A stretch of DNA of 36,028 bases from Niastella sp. (lineage in GTDB: Bacteria > Bacteroidota > Bacteroidia > Chitinophagales > Chitinophagaceae). The position numbers and the translations under genes are program-made. Of this stretch, positions 15,012 to 23,805 are shown one piece after another (position 1 is the first letter of the stretch; each line of letters begins with the position of its first letter). The notes under the pieces are model-generated. The model did no database searches. It was not told where the DNA came from and saw only the letters and a list, made by a program, of their open reading frames with translations. The stretch spans positions 1-36,028 of the forward strand of contig JAGIBF010000069.1 in the NCBI GenBank assembly GCA_017744515.1, given 5' to 3'.

Positions 15012-16097
15012 ATGGCCGAAGAAAAGAAACTATTTAAGGTTACGATCGATAACATCACCATTGATGTGGAGCCAGGAACTTCTATCCTGAATGCAGCGCG
15101 TATGATTGGAGGTGATGTTGCTCCACCGGCAATGTGCTACTACAGCAAGCTGAAAGGCAGTGGTGGTAAATGCCGTACCTGCCTGGTGGAAGTAGCCGCC
15201 GGCTCTACCGCCGACCCCCGTCCGATGCCCAAGCTGGTAGCCAGCTGCCGTACCAACGTAATGGATGGCATGGTAGTAAAGAACATTACCAGTGAGCGCG
15301 TGATCGATGCCCGTGCAGGTGTAGTAGAGTTTCTCCTGCTCAATCATCCCCTCGATTGCCCGATCTGCGACCAGGCTGGTGAATGCCACCTGCAGGATCT
15401 GGGTTATGACCACGGTAAAGAAGGTACCCGCTATGAATTTGGCAGGCGCACATTCCATAAACACGATCTGGGACCCTATATCCAGCTGCACATGACACGT
15501 TGCATCCTGTGCTACCGTTGTGTGTTCACGGCCGATCAGCTTACCAACAAACGTGTACACGGTGTATTGGACAGAGGTGATCACGCTGAGATCGCTACGT
15601 ATATCGAGAAGTCATTGGACAATGATTTCATCGGCAACGTGATCGATGTATGCCCTGTAGGCGCCCTGACCGATAAAACATTCCGCTTCAAGAACCGCGT
15701 ATGGTTCCTGAAACCAGTGGATGCTCACCGCGATTGTCCCAAGTGTTCCGGTAAAGTAACGCTGTGGAACAGGGGCGATGAAGTATACCGCGTTACGGCC
15801 CGTAAAGATCAGTGGGGTGAGGTAGAAGACTGGATCTGTAACGAATGCCGCTTCGATAAGAAACTAACAAGCGACTGGGTGATTGAAGGACCTACCAAGG
15901 TGAGCCGCCAGTCGGTAATATCACAAGGCCACTATGTAGGCGTGAAGAGACCAAAGGAAACGTTAGGAGAAGTGTTGGAGGGCCGCAAGCCGCGCTTACT
16001 GATGGATATCCATGATGTGAGTGAGGTGAACAAGCCGAATATCGAGCTGTCGAAGATTGCAGGGCCGGCGCATTCGGACGATTTTTCTAAAAAGTGA
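15012..16097 (+). CDS. nuoG: NADH-quinone oxidoreductase subunit G, short form
   Basis: 361 residues, far shorter than the roughly 780-910 of E. coli or Thermus NuoG. The iron-sulphur part is complete. Cluster N1b ligands are Cys 42, 54, 57, 79. The His/Cys cluster N5 is His 112, Cys 116, 119, 125 (CPICDQAGEC). Cluster N4 ligands are Cys 164, 167, 170 (CILCYRC) and Cys 214 (CPVGAL). After that there is one more four-Cys unit, CPKC (242-245) and CNEC (276-279), and then the protein ends at a proper stop. The large molybdopterin-oxidoreductase-like domain is absent. Short NuoG is, to my knowledge, common in Bacteroidota, so this looks like a lineage form and not a truncation. The four-Cys unit may be a remnant N7 site or a zinc ribbon. 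Confidence 0.94.
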   Translation: MAEEKKLFKVTIDNITIDVEPGTSILNAARMIGGDVAPPAMCYYSKLKGSGGKCRTCLVEVAAGSTADPRPMPKLVASCRTNVMDGMVVKNITSERVIDARAGVVEFLLLNHPLDCPICDQAGECHLQDLGYDHGKEGTRYEFGRRTFHKHDLGPYIQLHMTRCILCYRCVFTADQLTNKRVHGVLDRGDHAEIATYIEKSLDNDFIGNVIDVCPVGALTDKTFRFKNRVWFLKPVDAHRDCPKCSGKVTLWNRGDEVYRVTARKDQWGEVEDWICNECRFDKKLTSDWVIEGPTKVSRQSVISQGHYVGVKRPKETLGEVLEGRKPRLLMDIHDVSEVNKPNIELSKIAGPAHSDDFSKK

Positions 16098-16175
16098 GTA
16101 GTGAGTTGTGAATAGTGAGTGGCGAAGCAAATGTATTCACAACTGAGCAATGACAACTCACAAGTGATTAACTGA
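16094..16175. repeat. GTGAGT-word inverted repeat in the nuoG-nuoH gap
   Basis: The left arm is a run of degenerate 8-9 base words (GTGAGTA, GTGAGTTGTGAA, TAGTGAGTGG). The right arm holds their complements (TTCACAACTGAG, ACAACTCACAAGTG). Together they form an imperfect inverted repeat covering most of the 98-base gap. Similar words occur in the hisS insertion and at 20791-20815. Confidence 0.65.
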
Positions 16176-16195
16176 ACAAAGCTGATTCTATAAAT

Positions 16196-17260
16196 ATGTA
16201 TTCTACCTTATTAGCATTTGACTGGTTGTTCCTGATCGAGAAACTGGTATTGATCGTAGGTATCATTTCCGTTTCACTGGGCATTGCGATGTATGAAACC
16301 TGGGCCGAACGTAAGGTAGCGGCTGTAATGCAGGACCGTCGTGGTCCCAACAGGGCCGGTCCCTTTGGATTGTTCCAGCCTTTGGCCGATGGTCTGAAGC
16401 TGTTCATGAAAGAGGAGATCATCCCCAATACCTCCAACAAATGGCTGTTTGTCCTGGGCCCCTGCCTGGCGATGCTGGCAGCGATGATGACATCGGCGGT
16501 TATTCCCTGGGGTGGTAAGATCGATTTTTTTGGCAGAGAAGTAAATCTGCAGATCACTGACATCAATATTGGCATCCTATACATATTCGCAGTAGTGAGC
16601 ATGGGTATCTATGGCATCATGATCGGCGGATGGGCTTCCAACAATAAGTTCTCCCTGATGGCTGCGCTGCGTGGTGCATCCCAGGTAATCTCTTACGAAT
16701 TACCCATGGGCCTTTCACTGATCGCGCTGCTGCTGGTAACGGGCTCTTTAAAAATGAGTGCGATTGTCGGCGGGCAGATCGATGGCGTATGGAACGTGGT
16801 ATACCAGCCATTAGGCTTTCTCATCTTCCTGATTTGCGCTTTTGCAGAATGTAACCGTACACCGTTTGACCTTCCTGAAGCGGAGAACGAGCTGAACTTT
16901 GGTTACCACCAGGAGTATTCTTCCATGAAACTTGGATTTTATTTGTTCGCTGAATACATCAATATGTTCATCAGCAGTGCGGTAATGGCTACCCTGTATT
17001 TTGGCGGCTACGACATTCCGGGTGTAAATGATGCGCAACTGACAGAAAAGGTCGGATTGAACTGGATGGCCTTCTTCCAGGGAGCTGTGCTGTTTGGTAA
17101 AATAATAGCGTTCATCCTGTTGTTCATGTGGGTACGTTGGACCATCCCCAGATTCCGTTATGACCAGCTGATGCACCTTGGTTGGAAGCGTTTGGTGCCG
17201 CTGGCATTGCTCAATATGATCATTACAGCTGCAGTAATACTGTACCAGCTGAAAAAATAA
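16196..17260 (+). CDS. nuoH: NADH-quinone oxidoreductase subunit H
   Basis: 354 residues with about eight membrane helices. Family signatures: YETWAERKVAAVMQDRRGPNRAG near residue 30 (the conserved AERK-xx-A-xxQ-RxGPN loop), a LADGLKLFMKE segment, and ECNRTPFDLPEAENEL, the acidic loop lining the quinone channel. It connects the peripheral arm to the proton-pumping membrane arm. Followed by a 99-base gap (17261-17359) with no recognisable repeat. Confidence 0.98.
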   Translation: MYSTLLAFDWLFLIEKLVLIVGIISVSLGIAMYETWAERKVAAVMQDRRGPNRAGPFGLFQPLADGLKLFMKEEIIPNTSNKWLFVLGPCLAMLAAMMTSAVIPWGGKIDFFGREVNLQITDINIGILYIFAVVSMGIYGIMIGGWASNNKFSLMAALRGASQVISYELPMGLSLIALLLVTGSLKMSAIVGGQIDGVWNVVYQPLGFLIFLICAFAECNRTPFDLPEAENELNFGYHQEYSSMKLGFYLFAEYINMFISSAVMATLYFGGYDIPGVNDAQLTEKVGLNWMAFFQGAVLFGKIIAFILLFMWVRWTIPRFRYDQLMHLGWKRLVPLALLNMIITAAVILYQLKK

Positions 17261-17359
17261 ACAAGGAGCCGGACATCCCGCTGTAATTAGCCGATAATTC
17301 GATTTCTTTGCAGCCATAAAGATGCCTGGGTCAGCAATTGTAACATGTAATTAATTAGT

Positions 17360-17917
17360 ATGCAAGCATTAACGAGCAGAGCGAAGCCGGTGGAGCGTAA
17401 GCCCATGACTTTTGTGGAGCGGCTATACCTTTGGAATATCTTCAAGGGTATGATGATTACGCTGAAGCACGTTTTCATGAAGAAGCCCACCATCAACTAT
17501 CCGAAGGAAACGCGCCCTTTCAGTCCTGTTTTCCGCGGTTTGCATGTGTTGAACCGTGATGAGGAAGGACGCGAGCGTTGCACAGCCTGCGGTTTGTGTG
17601 CAGTAGCCTGCCCTGCTGAAGCCATTACGATGGAAGCGGCAGAACGTAAGAATGGGGAAGAGCACCTGTACCGAGAAGAAAAATATGCGGCCAGGTACGA
17701 GATCAATATGCTGCGTTGTATCTTTTGTGGTTTGTGTGAAGAAGCCTGTCCTAAAGATGCAGTATACCTGAGTGAGACTTTTGCTCCGGCCAACTATCAG
17801 CGTAAAGGATTTATCTATGGTAAGCCCGACCTGCTGATACCACATCCGAAAGAGAATCCCGAAGAATATAAACAAGCACTGGGCAACCGGGCTAATAAGC
17901 AACAACAGGCGAACTAA
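17360..17917 (+). CDS. nuoI: NADH-quinone oxidoreductase subunit I
   Basis: 185 residues. Two [4Fe-4S] ferredoxin motifs are complete: Cys 74, 77, 80, 84 (CTACGLCAVACP) and Cys 120, 123, 126, 130 (CIFCGLCEEACP), giving clusters N6a and N6b. The N-terminus has the amphipathic MTFVERLYLWNIFKGMMITLKHVF segment that lies on the membrane. The tail after about 165 is Asn/Gln/Lys-rich and probably disordered. It passes electrons from NuoG to NuoB. Confidence 0.97.
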   Translation: MQALTSRAKPVERKPMTFVERLYLWNIFKGMMITLKHVFMKKPTINYPKETRPFSPVFRGLHVLNRDEEGRERCTACGLCAVACPAEAITMEAAERKNGEEHLYREEKYAARYEINMLRCIFCGLCEEACPKDAVYLSETFAPANYQRKGFIYGKPDLLIPHPKENPEEYKQALGNRANKQQQAN

Positions 17918-17934
17918 ACCACCCGCGTACTGCA

Positions 17935-18438
17935 ATGAGCATATCTGAAATATTATTCTACTTTTTGAGTGTACTGGCACTGGGCAGCGCCCTGATGGTT
18001 GTTATCAGCCGTAATCCTGTACACAGCGTACTGTGGCTGATCGTTACTTTCTTTGCCATTTCCGGCCACTATATTATGATGAATGCCCAGTTCTTGGGTA
18101 TTGTGAACCTGATCGTTTACGCAGGCGCCATCATGGTACTGTTCCTGTTCGTGATCATGTTGATGAACCTGAATGCAGAAACCGAGCCCAAAAAGAACAA
18201 GTGGTTGCGCATGGCCGGCATTGTAGCCGGCGGTTGTTTACTCCTTGTACTGGTAGCTGCACTGAAAGATGCTGATGTGAAGAATTCTGCGGTTCAGTTG
18301 AATTCCGGCAATATCGGCCTTATCGAACAACTGGGTAAAACATTGTTTACTGAATATGTAGTGCCTTTCGAGATCAGCAGCGTATTGTTCCTGAGCGCGA
18401 TGGTAGGTACTGTAGTAATTGGTAAGAAAGGAGATTAA
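17935..18438 (+). CDS. nuoJ: NADH-quinone oxidoreductase subunit J
   Basis: 167 residues with five predicted membrane helices. The family motif in helix 3, NLIVYAGAIMVLFLFVIMLMNL, is present. It belongs to the small membrane subunits (A, J, K) that link the quinone site to the antiporter-like subunits. It starts 17 bases after nuoI and ends 18 bases before nuoK. Confidence 0.96.
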   Translation: MSISEILFYFLSVLALGSALMVVISRNPVHSVLWLIVTFFAISGHYIMMNAQFLGIVNLIVYAGAIMVLFLFVIMLMNLNAETEPKKNKWLRMAGIVAGGCLLLVLVAALKDADVKNSAVQLNSGNIGLIEQLGKTLFTEYVVPFEISSVLFLSAMVGTVVIGKKGD

Positions 18439-18456
18439 TAAGCACATTGGTTTTAT

Positions 18457-18786
18457 ATGAATATTGAATATTACATCGTTTTGTCCATTGCGCTGTTCTG
18501 CATCGGTATCACCGGTGTACTTACACGCCGCAACGCCATCATCATCTTTATGTGCATTGAGCTGATGCTGAATGCCGTGAACCTGTTGCTGGTTGCATTT
18601 TCCAAAATGCACCACCTGAAAGGCGTGGCCGCCAATCCCACTGCGGGGATAGATGGACAACTGTTTGTATTTTTTATCATGGTGGTAGCGGCAGCCGAGG
18701 TAAGTGTGGGCCTGGCTATCATTGTAATGATGTACCGGAATGTACATTCAGTAGACGTTAATTTCCTTAACCGGTTGAAACACTGA
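18457..18786 (+). CDS. nuoK: NADH-quinone oxidoreductase subunit K
   Basis: 109 residues and three membrane helices, with conserved membrane Glu residues in MCIELMLNAVNL and VVAAAEVSVGLAIIV, the two glutamates on the proton path. Slightly longer than typical (about 100) because of a short loop, MHHLKGVAANPTAGIDGQ, between helices 2 and 3. Followed by an 83-base gap containing a word repeat. Confidence 0.97.
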   Translation: MNIEYYIVLSIALFCIGITGVLTRRNAIIIFMCIELMLNAVNLLLVAFSKMHHLKGVAANPTAGIDGQLFVFFIMVVAAAEVSVGLAIIVMMYRNVHSVDVNFLNRLKH

Positions 18787-18868
18787 TGGCTGAGGTCAGC
18801 GGTCAGAAGTCAGCAAAAGCGTAAGCCTCCGACTTCTTACTTCCTGCTTCGGACTTCCAAAATGGCTT
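18787..18868. repeat. GGTCAG/AAGTC word repeat in the nuoK-nuoL gap
   Basis: The left half carries GAGGTCAGCGGTCAGAAGTC words. The right half carries GACTTCTTACTTCCTGCTTC and GGACTTCC, largely their complements. The gap is therefore an imperfect inverted repeat of degenerate 7-8 base words, as in the other nuo gaps but with different words. Confidence 0.6.
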
Positions 18869-18869
18869 T

Positions 18870-20792
18870 ATGAAGAATGTTTTACAATTAGTGTGGTTAA
18901 TTCCCTTGCTTCCATTGATCGGTTTTTTGATCAATGGCCTGTTTCGCAAGCAACTTTCCAAATCCCTCACAGGTATTATTGGCAGCGGCGTGATCTTAGG
19001 TTCTTTCGTGATCAGCCTGCTTATCTTCCTGCAGGTAAAAGCAGGGCACACTGCTGTGGTGAACCTGTTCGACTTTATCAAGGTGGGTAAACTATCCATT
19101 CCTTTCTCCTTCCAGGCCGACCAGCTTTCTTCACTTTTCTTATTGATCATTACCGGTGTCGGTTTCCTGATACACGTATACTCTGCGGCTTATATGCACG
19201 AAGAGGAAGGACAGCACTTTGCCCGCTATTTTGCCTATCTCAACTTGTTCGTATTCTCCATGTTGCTGCTGGTACTCGGCTCCAACCTGGTGATCATGTT
19301 CATTGGTTGGGAAGGCGTGGGTCTCTGCTCTTACTTACTGATCGGCTACTGGTTCAAGAATGTTGATTATACCAACGCGGCCAAGAAAGCCTTTGTGATG
19401 AACCGTATCGGTGACCTCGGCTTCCTGTTGGCTATCTTCTGGATCATCAACCAATTTGGAACGGTTACTTATGGCGACCTGTTCAAACAGGTAGCAGAAA
19501 AAGCCAATACGCTCGAGGGCGGTGTGGTTATTACAGGCATCACTTTATTACTGTTTGTAGGAGCTACCGGTAAAAGTGCCCAGATACCATTATACACCTG
19601 GTTGCCTGATGCGATGGCGGGTCCTACCCCTGTATCGGCCCTGATCCACGCAGCTACGATGGTGACGGCAGGTATTTATATGATCGCGCGCAGCAACATC
19701 ATGTATACACTGGCGCCCACCACACAAGCTGTTGTAGCAATTATTGGTCTGGCAACTGCAGTATTCGCTGCTACCATTGCCATCAAGCAAAATGATATTA
19801 AGAAAGTACTGGCCTATTCTACCGTGAGCCAGCTGGGTTATATGTTCCTGGGTCTCGGTGTTGGTGCTTATACCGGCGCTGTATTCCACGTAATGACACA
19901 CGCTTTCTTCAAAGCCCTGTTGTTCCTTGGTGCCGGTTCTGTTATTCACGCCATGCACCATGAGCAGGATATTCGCAAAATGGGTGGTTTGAAAAAGTAC
20001 CTGCCTATCACGCACATTACTTTCCTGTTGGGATGTATCGCTATTGCAGGTATCCCGCCATTCTCCGGCTTCTTCTCTAAAGATGAAATACTGGCAGCAG
20101 CCTACGCAAAGAATCCTGTTTTCTGGTTTATTGGTGTAGCTACTGCAGGTATGACGGCTTTCTATATGTTCCGCTTGTATGCTACTACTTTCCTGGGACA
20201 GTTCCGTGGAGCAGAACAACTGCACGGTCACCATCCTCATGAAAGCCCGGTAGCTATGACGCTGCCTTTGATCATACTGGCAGTGTTGAGCGTGGCTGGC
20301 GGATGGATCGGCATCCCTGAAGTGTTGATGCCAAATGCACATGCGCTGGAGCATTTCCTCGATCCTATTTTTGCTGAGTCTGTCAAACATGCACACGAAG
20401 GACATCACCTCGATCATAGTACTGAATATGTGTTGATGGGCGCGTCTGTGGGCCTGGCGGTGATCGCTATCTTCTATGCCATAGCGCGTTACAGCAAGCG
20501 CCCTGAGCTGGGAGAACCTACGGGCTTTGGAAAAGTACTCGCCAACAAATGGTATGTAGACGAACTGTATAATTTCATTATCGTACGCCCCTTGCAATGG
20601 TTGGGCAAATTCCTGAATAGCTTTGTAGAAAGAGATGTGATCGATTGGACAGTAAATGGCATTGGCCGGTTGGTGGGCTACAGCAGCCGCCAGGTGCGCC
20701 TGTTGCAAAGTGGCCAGGTAGGCAGCTACGTGTTGCTGATGGTGCTGGGTATACTGGCATTCTTCGTTATACAGTTCTTTGTGAAAAAGTAA
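18870..20792 (+). CDS. nuoL: NADH-quinone oxidoreductase subunit L
   Basis: 640 residues with about 16 membrane helices: an antiporter-like proton-pumping subunit. Signatures: FIGWEGVGLCSYLLIGYWF (about 145-163), TGKSAQIPLYTWLPDAMAGPTPVSALIHAATMVTAG with the conserved Lys/His residues, and KKVLAYSTVSQLGYM. The C-terminal long amphipathic helix region and final helix are present, so it is full length. A His-rich loop (HGHHPHES and HAHEGHHLDHSTEY, about 450-520) lies between late helices; such loops are frequent in NuoL but this one is notably His-dense. Confidence 0.97.
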   Translation: MKNVLQLVWLIPLLPLIGFLINGLFRKQLSKSLTGIIGSGVILGSFVISLLIFLQVKAGHTAVVNLFDFIKVGKLSIPFSFQADQLSSLFLLIITGVGFLIHVYSAAYMHEEEGQHFARYFAYLNLFVFSMLLLVLGSNLVIMFIGWEGVGLCSYLLIGYWFKNVDYTNAAKKAFVMNRIGDLGFLLAIFWIINQFGTVTYGDLFKQVAEKANTLEGGVVITGITLLLFVGATGKSAQIPLYTWLPDAMAGPTPVSALIHAATMVTAGIYMIARSNIMYTLAPTTQAVVAIIGLATAVFAATIAIKQNDIKKVLAYSTVSQLGYMFLGLGVGAYTGAVFHVMTHAFFKALLFLGAGSVIHAMHHEQDIRKMGGLKKYLPITHITFLLGCIAIAGIPPFSGFFSKDEILAAAYAKNPVFWFIGVATAGMTAFYMFRLYATTFLGQFRGAEQLHGHHPHESPVAMTLPLIILAVLSVAGGWIGIPEVLMPNAHALEHFLDPIFAESVKHAHEGHHLDHSTEYVLMGASVGLAVIAIFYAIARYSKRPELGEPTGFGKVLANKWYVDELYNFIIVRPLQWLGKFLNSFVERDVIDWTVNGIGRLVGYSSRQVRLLQSGQVGSYVLLMVLGILAFFVIQFFVKK

Positions 20793-20864
20793 GTTGTGAA
20801 TAGTCAGTAGTGCGTATTGATAAGTGTGGTCAGAATCTTTAAATCAGAAATTTAGAAATCAGAA
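20793..20864. repeat. Word repeat in the nuoL-nuoM gap
   Basis: It begins with GTTGTGAATAGTCAGTAGTG, related to the nuoG-nuoH repeat. It ends with a direct repeat built from AAATCAGAAATTTAGAAATCAGAAAT that runs into the nuoM ATG. No good inverted arm is seen here. Confidence 0.5.
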
Positions 20865-22334
20865 ATGATACCTGTTTTACTAATCGTTATCCCGTTGCTG
20901 AGTGGTTTGGCCGCCTTCTTCATTAAACAGGAGAAGAGCGTGAAAACCTGGGCTGTATTCTCCACGGTGATTACGCTGGCTGTTTCCCTGCTTGGATTGA
21001 CGGTAATGAAAAAGGCGACCGACCTACATACTGATGTTGAGTGGTTACCCCTGCTGGGCAGCCGTTTTACAGTAGGATTGGATGGTATGGGACAGATCCT
21101 GTGTCTGTTGACAGCAGTTGCATTCCCCATGATCTTCCTGGCTACCTGGAATGCCAGCTATAAGAAAGCACATAACTTCTTTGCCTTCATGCTGCTTTCA
21201 CAGGCAGGGTTGATGGGGGTGTTCCTGGCATACGACGCTTTGTTGTTTTACTTCTTCTGGGAACTGGCGCTGATACCTGCTTACTTCCTGTGTTCTACCT
21301 GGGGTGGTGAAAAGCGTATCGCGGTTACCTTCAAGTTCTTCATTTATACTTTTATCGGTTCACTGTTGATGCTGGTAGGTATCATTTACCTTTACCTGCA
21401 CACGCCCGATCAAACTTTTGCACTCGAATCTTTTTATAAAGCCACCCTTACGACCAAAGAGCAGGGCTGGGTTTTCTGGCTGTTCTTTATTGCCTTTGCC
21501 GTAAAGATGCCGGTGTTCCCTTTCCATACCTGGCAGCCCGATACGTACGAGCAATCACCCACCGCTACTACCATGGTGCTGAGTGGTGTGATGGTGAAGA
21601 TGGGCTTGTTTGGTATCCTGCGCTGGTTGGCGCCCGTATTGCCCATGGCTACCTGGCTGAATGGTGATACAGTTGGTTTGTTGTGTGTGATTGGAATGAT
21701 CTACGCTTCGTTGGTCGCTATGCAACAGGATGACCTGAAGCGTCTGATCGCGTATTCGTCTATTGCCCACGTGGGCCTGATGTGCCTGGCCATCTTCGTT
21801 ACCTCCGACCAGGGCATGCAAGGTGTGATGATACAAATGTTCAACCACGGCATCAACATCATCGGTATGTGGATCGTGGTAGAACTGATCGAGCGTCAGC
21901 TGCATACACGCAAAATATCTGAACTGGGGGGTATCGCACAAAAAGCGCCCGGATTGGCTATCCTGCTGGTGATAGTGGCACTGGCCAATGTGGCCCTGCC
22001 GTTGACCAACGCATTTGTTGGTGAGTTCCTGTTGTTCAACGGGGTATTCAATTCTTCCGTTTCAAAAATGGGCTATGTGTTTGCGGCTGCAGCAGGTATC
22101 ACGGTGATCCTGTCGGCAGTATACACGTTAAATATGATCCAGCGGGTGTTTTATGGTAATACCAATACCCTCACTGCCGGTGTGCAGGATGTTAAGTTCA
22201 ATGAAAGGTTTATACTGGGTGTACTGGTGATCGCCATCCTGGTGATCGGTGTATATCCCAGGCCATTCCTGGAACTTACGCAGGGTAGCGTAGACACCAT
22301 TTTGTCAAGAATGATCATTAAACAGCCATCTTAA
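20865..22334 (+). CDS. nuoM: NADH-quinone oxidoreductase subunit M
   Basis: 489 residues, about 14 membrane helices; the second antiporter-like subunit. Signatures: the FFWELALIPAYFL segment with the key Glu in helix 5, AVKMPVFPFHTWQPDTYEQSPTATTMVLSGVMVKMGLFG, and LKRLIAYSSIAHVGLMCL. Complete, with no disruption. The last codons lie 21 bases before nuoN. Confidence 0.97.
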   Translation: MIPVLLIVIPLLSGLAAFFIKQEKSVKTWAVFSTVITLAVSLLGLTVMKKATDLHTDVEWLPLLGSRFTVGLDGMGQILCLLTAVAFPMIFLATWNASYKKAHNFFAFMLLSQAGLMGVFLAYDALLFYFFWELALIPAYFLCSTWGGEKRIAVTFKFFIYTFIGSLLMLVGIIYLYLHTPDQTFALESFYKATLTTKEQGWVFWLFFIAFAVKMPVFPFHTWQPDTYEQSPTATTMVLSGVMVKMGLFGILRWLAPVLPMATWLNGDTVGLLCVIGMIYASLVAMQQDDLKRLIAYSSIAHVGLMCLAIFVTSDQGMQGVMIQMFNHGINIIGMWIVVELIERQLHTRKISELGGIAQKAPGLAILLVIVALANVALPLTNAFVGEFLLFNGVFNSSVSKMGYVFAAAAGITVILSAVYTLNMIQRVFYGNTNTLTAGVQDVKFNERFILGVLVIAILVIGVYPRPFLELTQGSVDTILSRMIIKQPS

Positions 22335-22355
22335 GCGAAAGCATAGATTTAAGTT

Positions 22356-23735
22356 ATGAATGCAATTGTAATATCGGCTATCTGGGGTGTAGTGATGATG
22401 TTCAGCGGAATATTCAGCAAGAACAATGCTGTTATCCGTGGTACCGCACTCACTGGTCTTGCCTTACTGATCGTAGTGAATATATTGGAGATGGGTGGCA
22501 CACACCTCTTCAAGGTGAATGTACATGGCATGCTTTCCTTCGATAGCTTCAGCCTGCTCTTCAACACCATTGCTTTCGGTAGCACTTTCCTGTATTCATT
22601 GCTGTCGGGCCGCGATATGGAGAAAGTAGGTCGCAGCACGCCTGATTATTTTGCATTGATCTTCTTTATACTCTGCGGTGTCAGCATCTCTTCTTCTTTC
22701 AACACCTTACTGATGCTGTTCCTGGGTATCGAGATCATGTCTATCCCGCTGTACATTCTTACCGGCACAGATAAAAGGAACCTCAAGAGCAATGAAGCGT
22801 CGCTGAAATACTTCCTGATGGGTTCTTTCTCTACCGGCCTCATGTTGATGGGCATTACCCTGATCTATGGCGCCAAAGGAAGCTTCAACCTCAATATCAT
22901 TAGTCTTGGCACAGGAGAGCTGACGCCGATGATTGGCGCAGGGTTACTATTGTTGCTATTCTCCATGGCCTTCAAAGTATCAGCGGCTCCATTTCACTTC
23001 TGGACACCCGATGTATATGATGGCGCGCCTACTGTATTCACTTCCTTCATGGCTACGATCATCAAGGCAGCGGCGTTCATTGCCTTCCTGCGCTTGTTTG
23101 ATGATGGCTTTGGTGAGCTGCACCCACATTGGCAGCTGGTGGTAGCAGTCATTACAGCAGCCACCTTGATCATTGGTAATATCACAGCGGTATTCCAGCA
23201 AAGCGTAAAGCGGATGCTGGCCTACTCCTCTATAGCACAGGCAGGATTCATGATGTTTGCACTCGTAGCCCTGAATGGCGTGGGCAAGCAGGGATTGATC
23301 TTCTACACGGCTGCCTACAGCATTGCCACCATCGGCGTATTTGCCGTGTTGATCAAGATGAAAGATTACACGTTTGAAGGATTTAATGGCCTTGCCAAAC
23401 GTCAGCCTGTACTGGCTGCCGCCGCCACGGTCTTCCTGCTTTCATTGGCCGGTATTCCCGCCACAGCAGGTTTTATGGCCAAGTTCTACATGCTCACTGC
23501 AGCTGTAAATGATGGCCATGTAATGTGGCTGGTCATTGTGGGCGTGCTGTGTGCCGCTATCAGTGTATACTACTATTTCCGCGTTATACAAGCCATGTAT
23601 TTTAAAGACGGCGATGCCCAGGAAGTGCAAGTTTCCCCGGTTTTCAAGGGCCTGCTGGTGATCATTGCCGCTATCGTGGTATTGCTGGGTATCTTCCCCC
23701 AATGGCTGATAGATAAGCTTTACTATTTCCTTTAA
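22356..23735 (+). CDS. nuoN: NADH-quinone oxidoreductase subunit N
   Basis: 459 residues, about 14 membrane helices; the third antiporter-like subunit. Signatures: FLGIEIMSIPLYILTG with the key Glu, FKVSAAPFHFWTPDVYDGAPT, and VKRMLAYSSIAQAGFMM. It is the last gene of the operon. I do not see a clear intrinsic terminator in the 70 bases that follow, so some read-through into the permease gene at 23806 is possible. Confidence 0.97.
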   Translation: MNAIVISAIWGVVMMFSGIFSKNNAVIRGTALTGLALLIVVNILEMGGTHLFKVNVHGMLSFDSFSLLFNTIAFGSTFLYSLLSGRDMEKVGRSTPDYFALIFFILCGVSISSSFNTLLMLFLGIEIMSIPLYILTGTDKRNLKSNEASLKYFLMGSFSTGLMLMGITLIYGAKGSFNLNIISLGTGELTPMIGAGLLLLLFSMAFKVSAAPFHFWTPDVYDGAPTVFTSFMATIIKAAAFIAFLRLFDDGFGELHPHWQLVVAVITAATLIIGNITAVFQQSVKRMLAYSSIAQAGFMMFALVALNGVGKQGLIFYTAAYSIATIGVFAVLIKMKDYTFEGFNGLAKRQPVLAAAATVFLLSLAGIPATAGFMAKFYMLTAAVNDGHVMWLVIVGVLCAAISVYYYFRVIQAMYFKDGDAQEVQVSPVFKGLLVIIAAIVVLLGIFPQWLIDKLYYFL

Positions 23736-23805
23736 TGTGAGGGCTATTTGACGAGCGCCTCCCGCTGTTCAGTAATATTTCTTACTTTAGTGAGACATAT
23801 ATTAT

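Noticed and set aside
15012..16097. NuoG as a frameshifted or truncated pseudogene
   Set aside because: The frame ends at a clean stop, the following 98 bases contain no continuation of the missing domain, and nuoH follows normally.
17261..17359. Internal promoter before nuoI (TTTCTTTG near 17301)
   Set aside because: One mismatch to the -7 pattern and no correctly spaced TTG.
19590..20708. Antisense open frame of 372 codons opposite nuoL
   Set aside because: It lies wholly inside a well-supported nuoL, has a composition typical of the reverse of membrane-protein codons (Gln, His, Arg, Cys rich), and has no recognisable motif.
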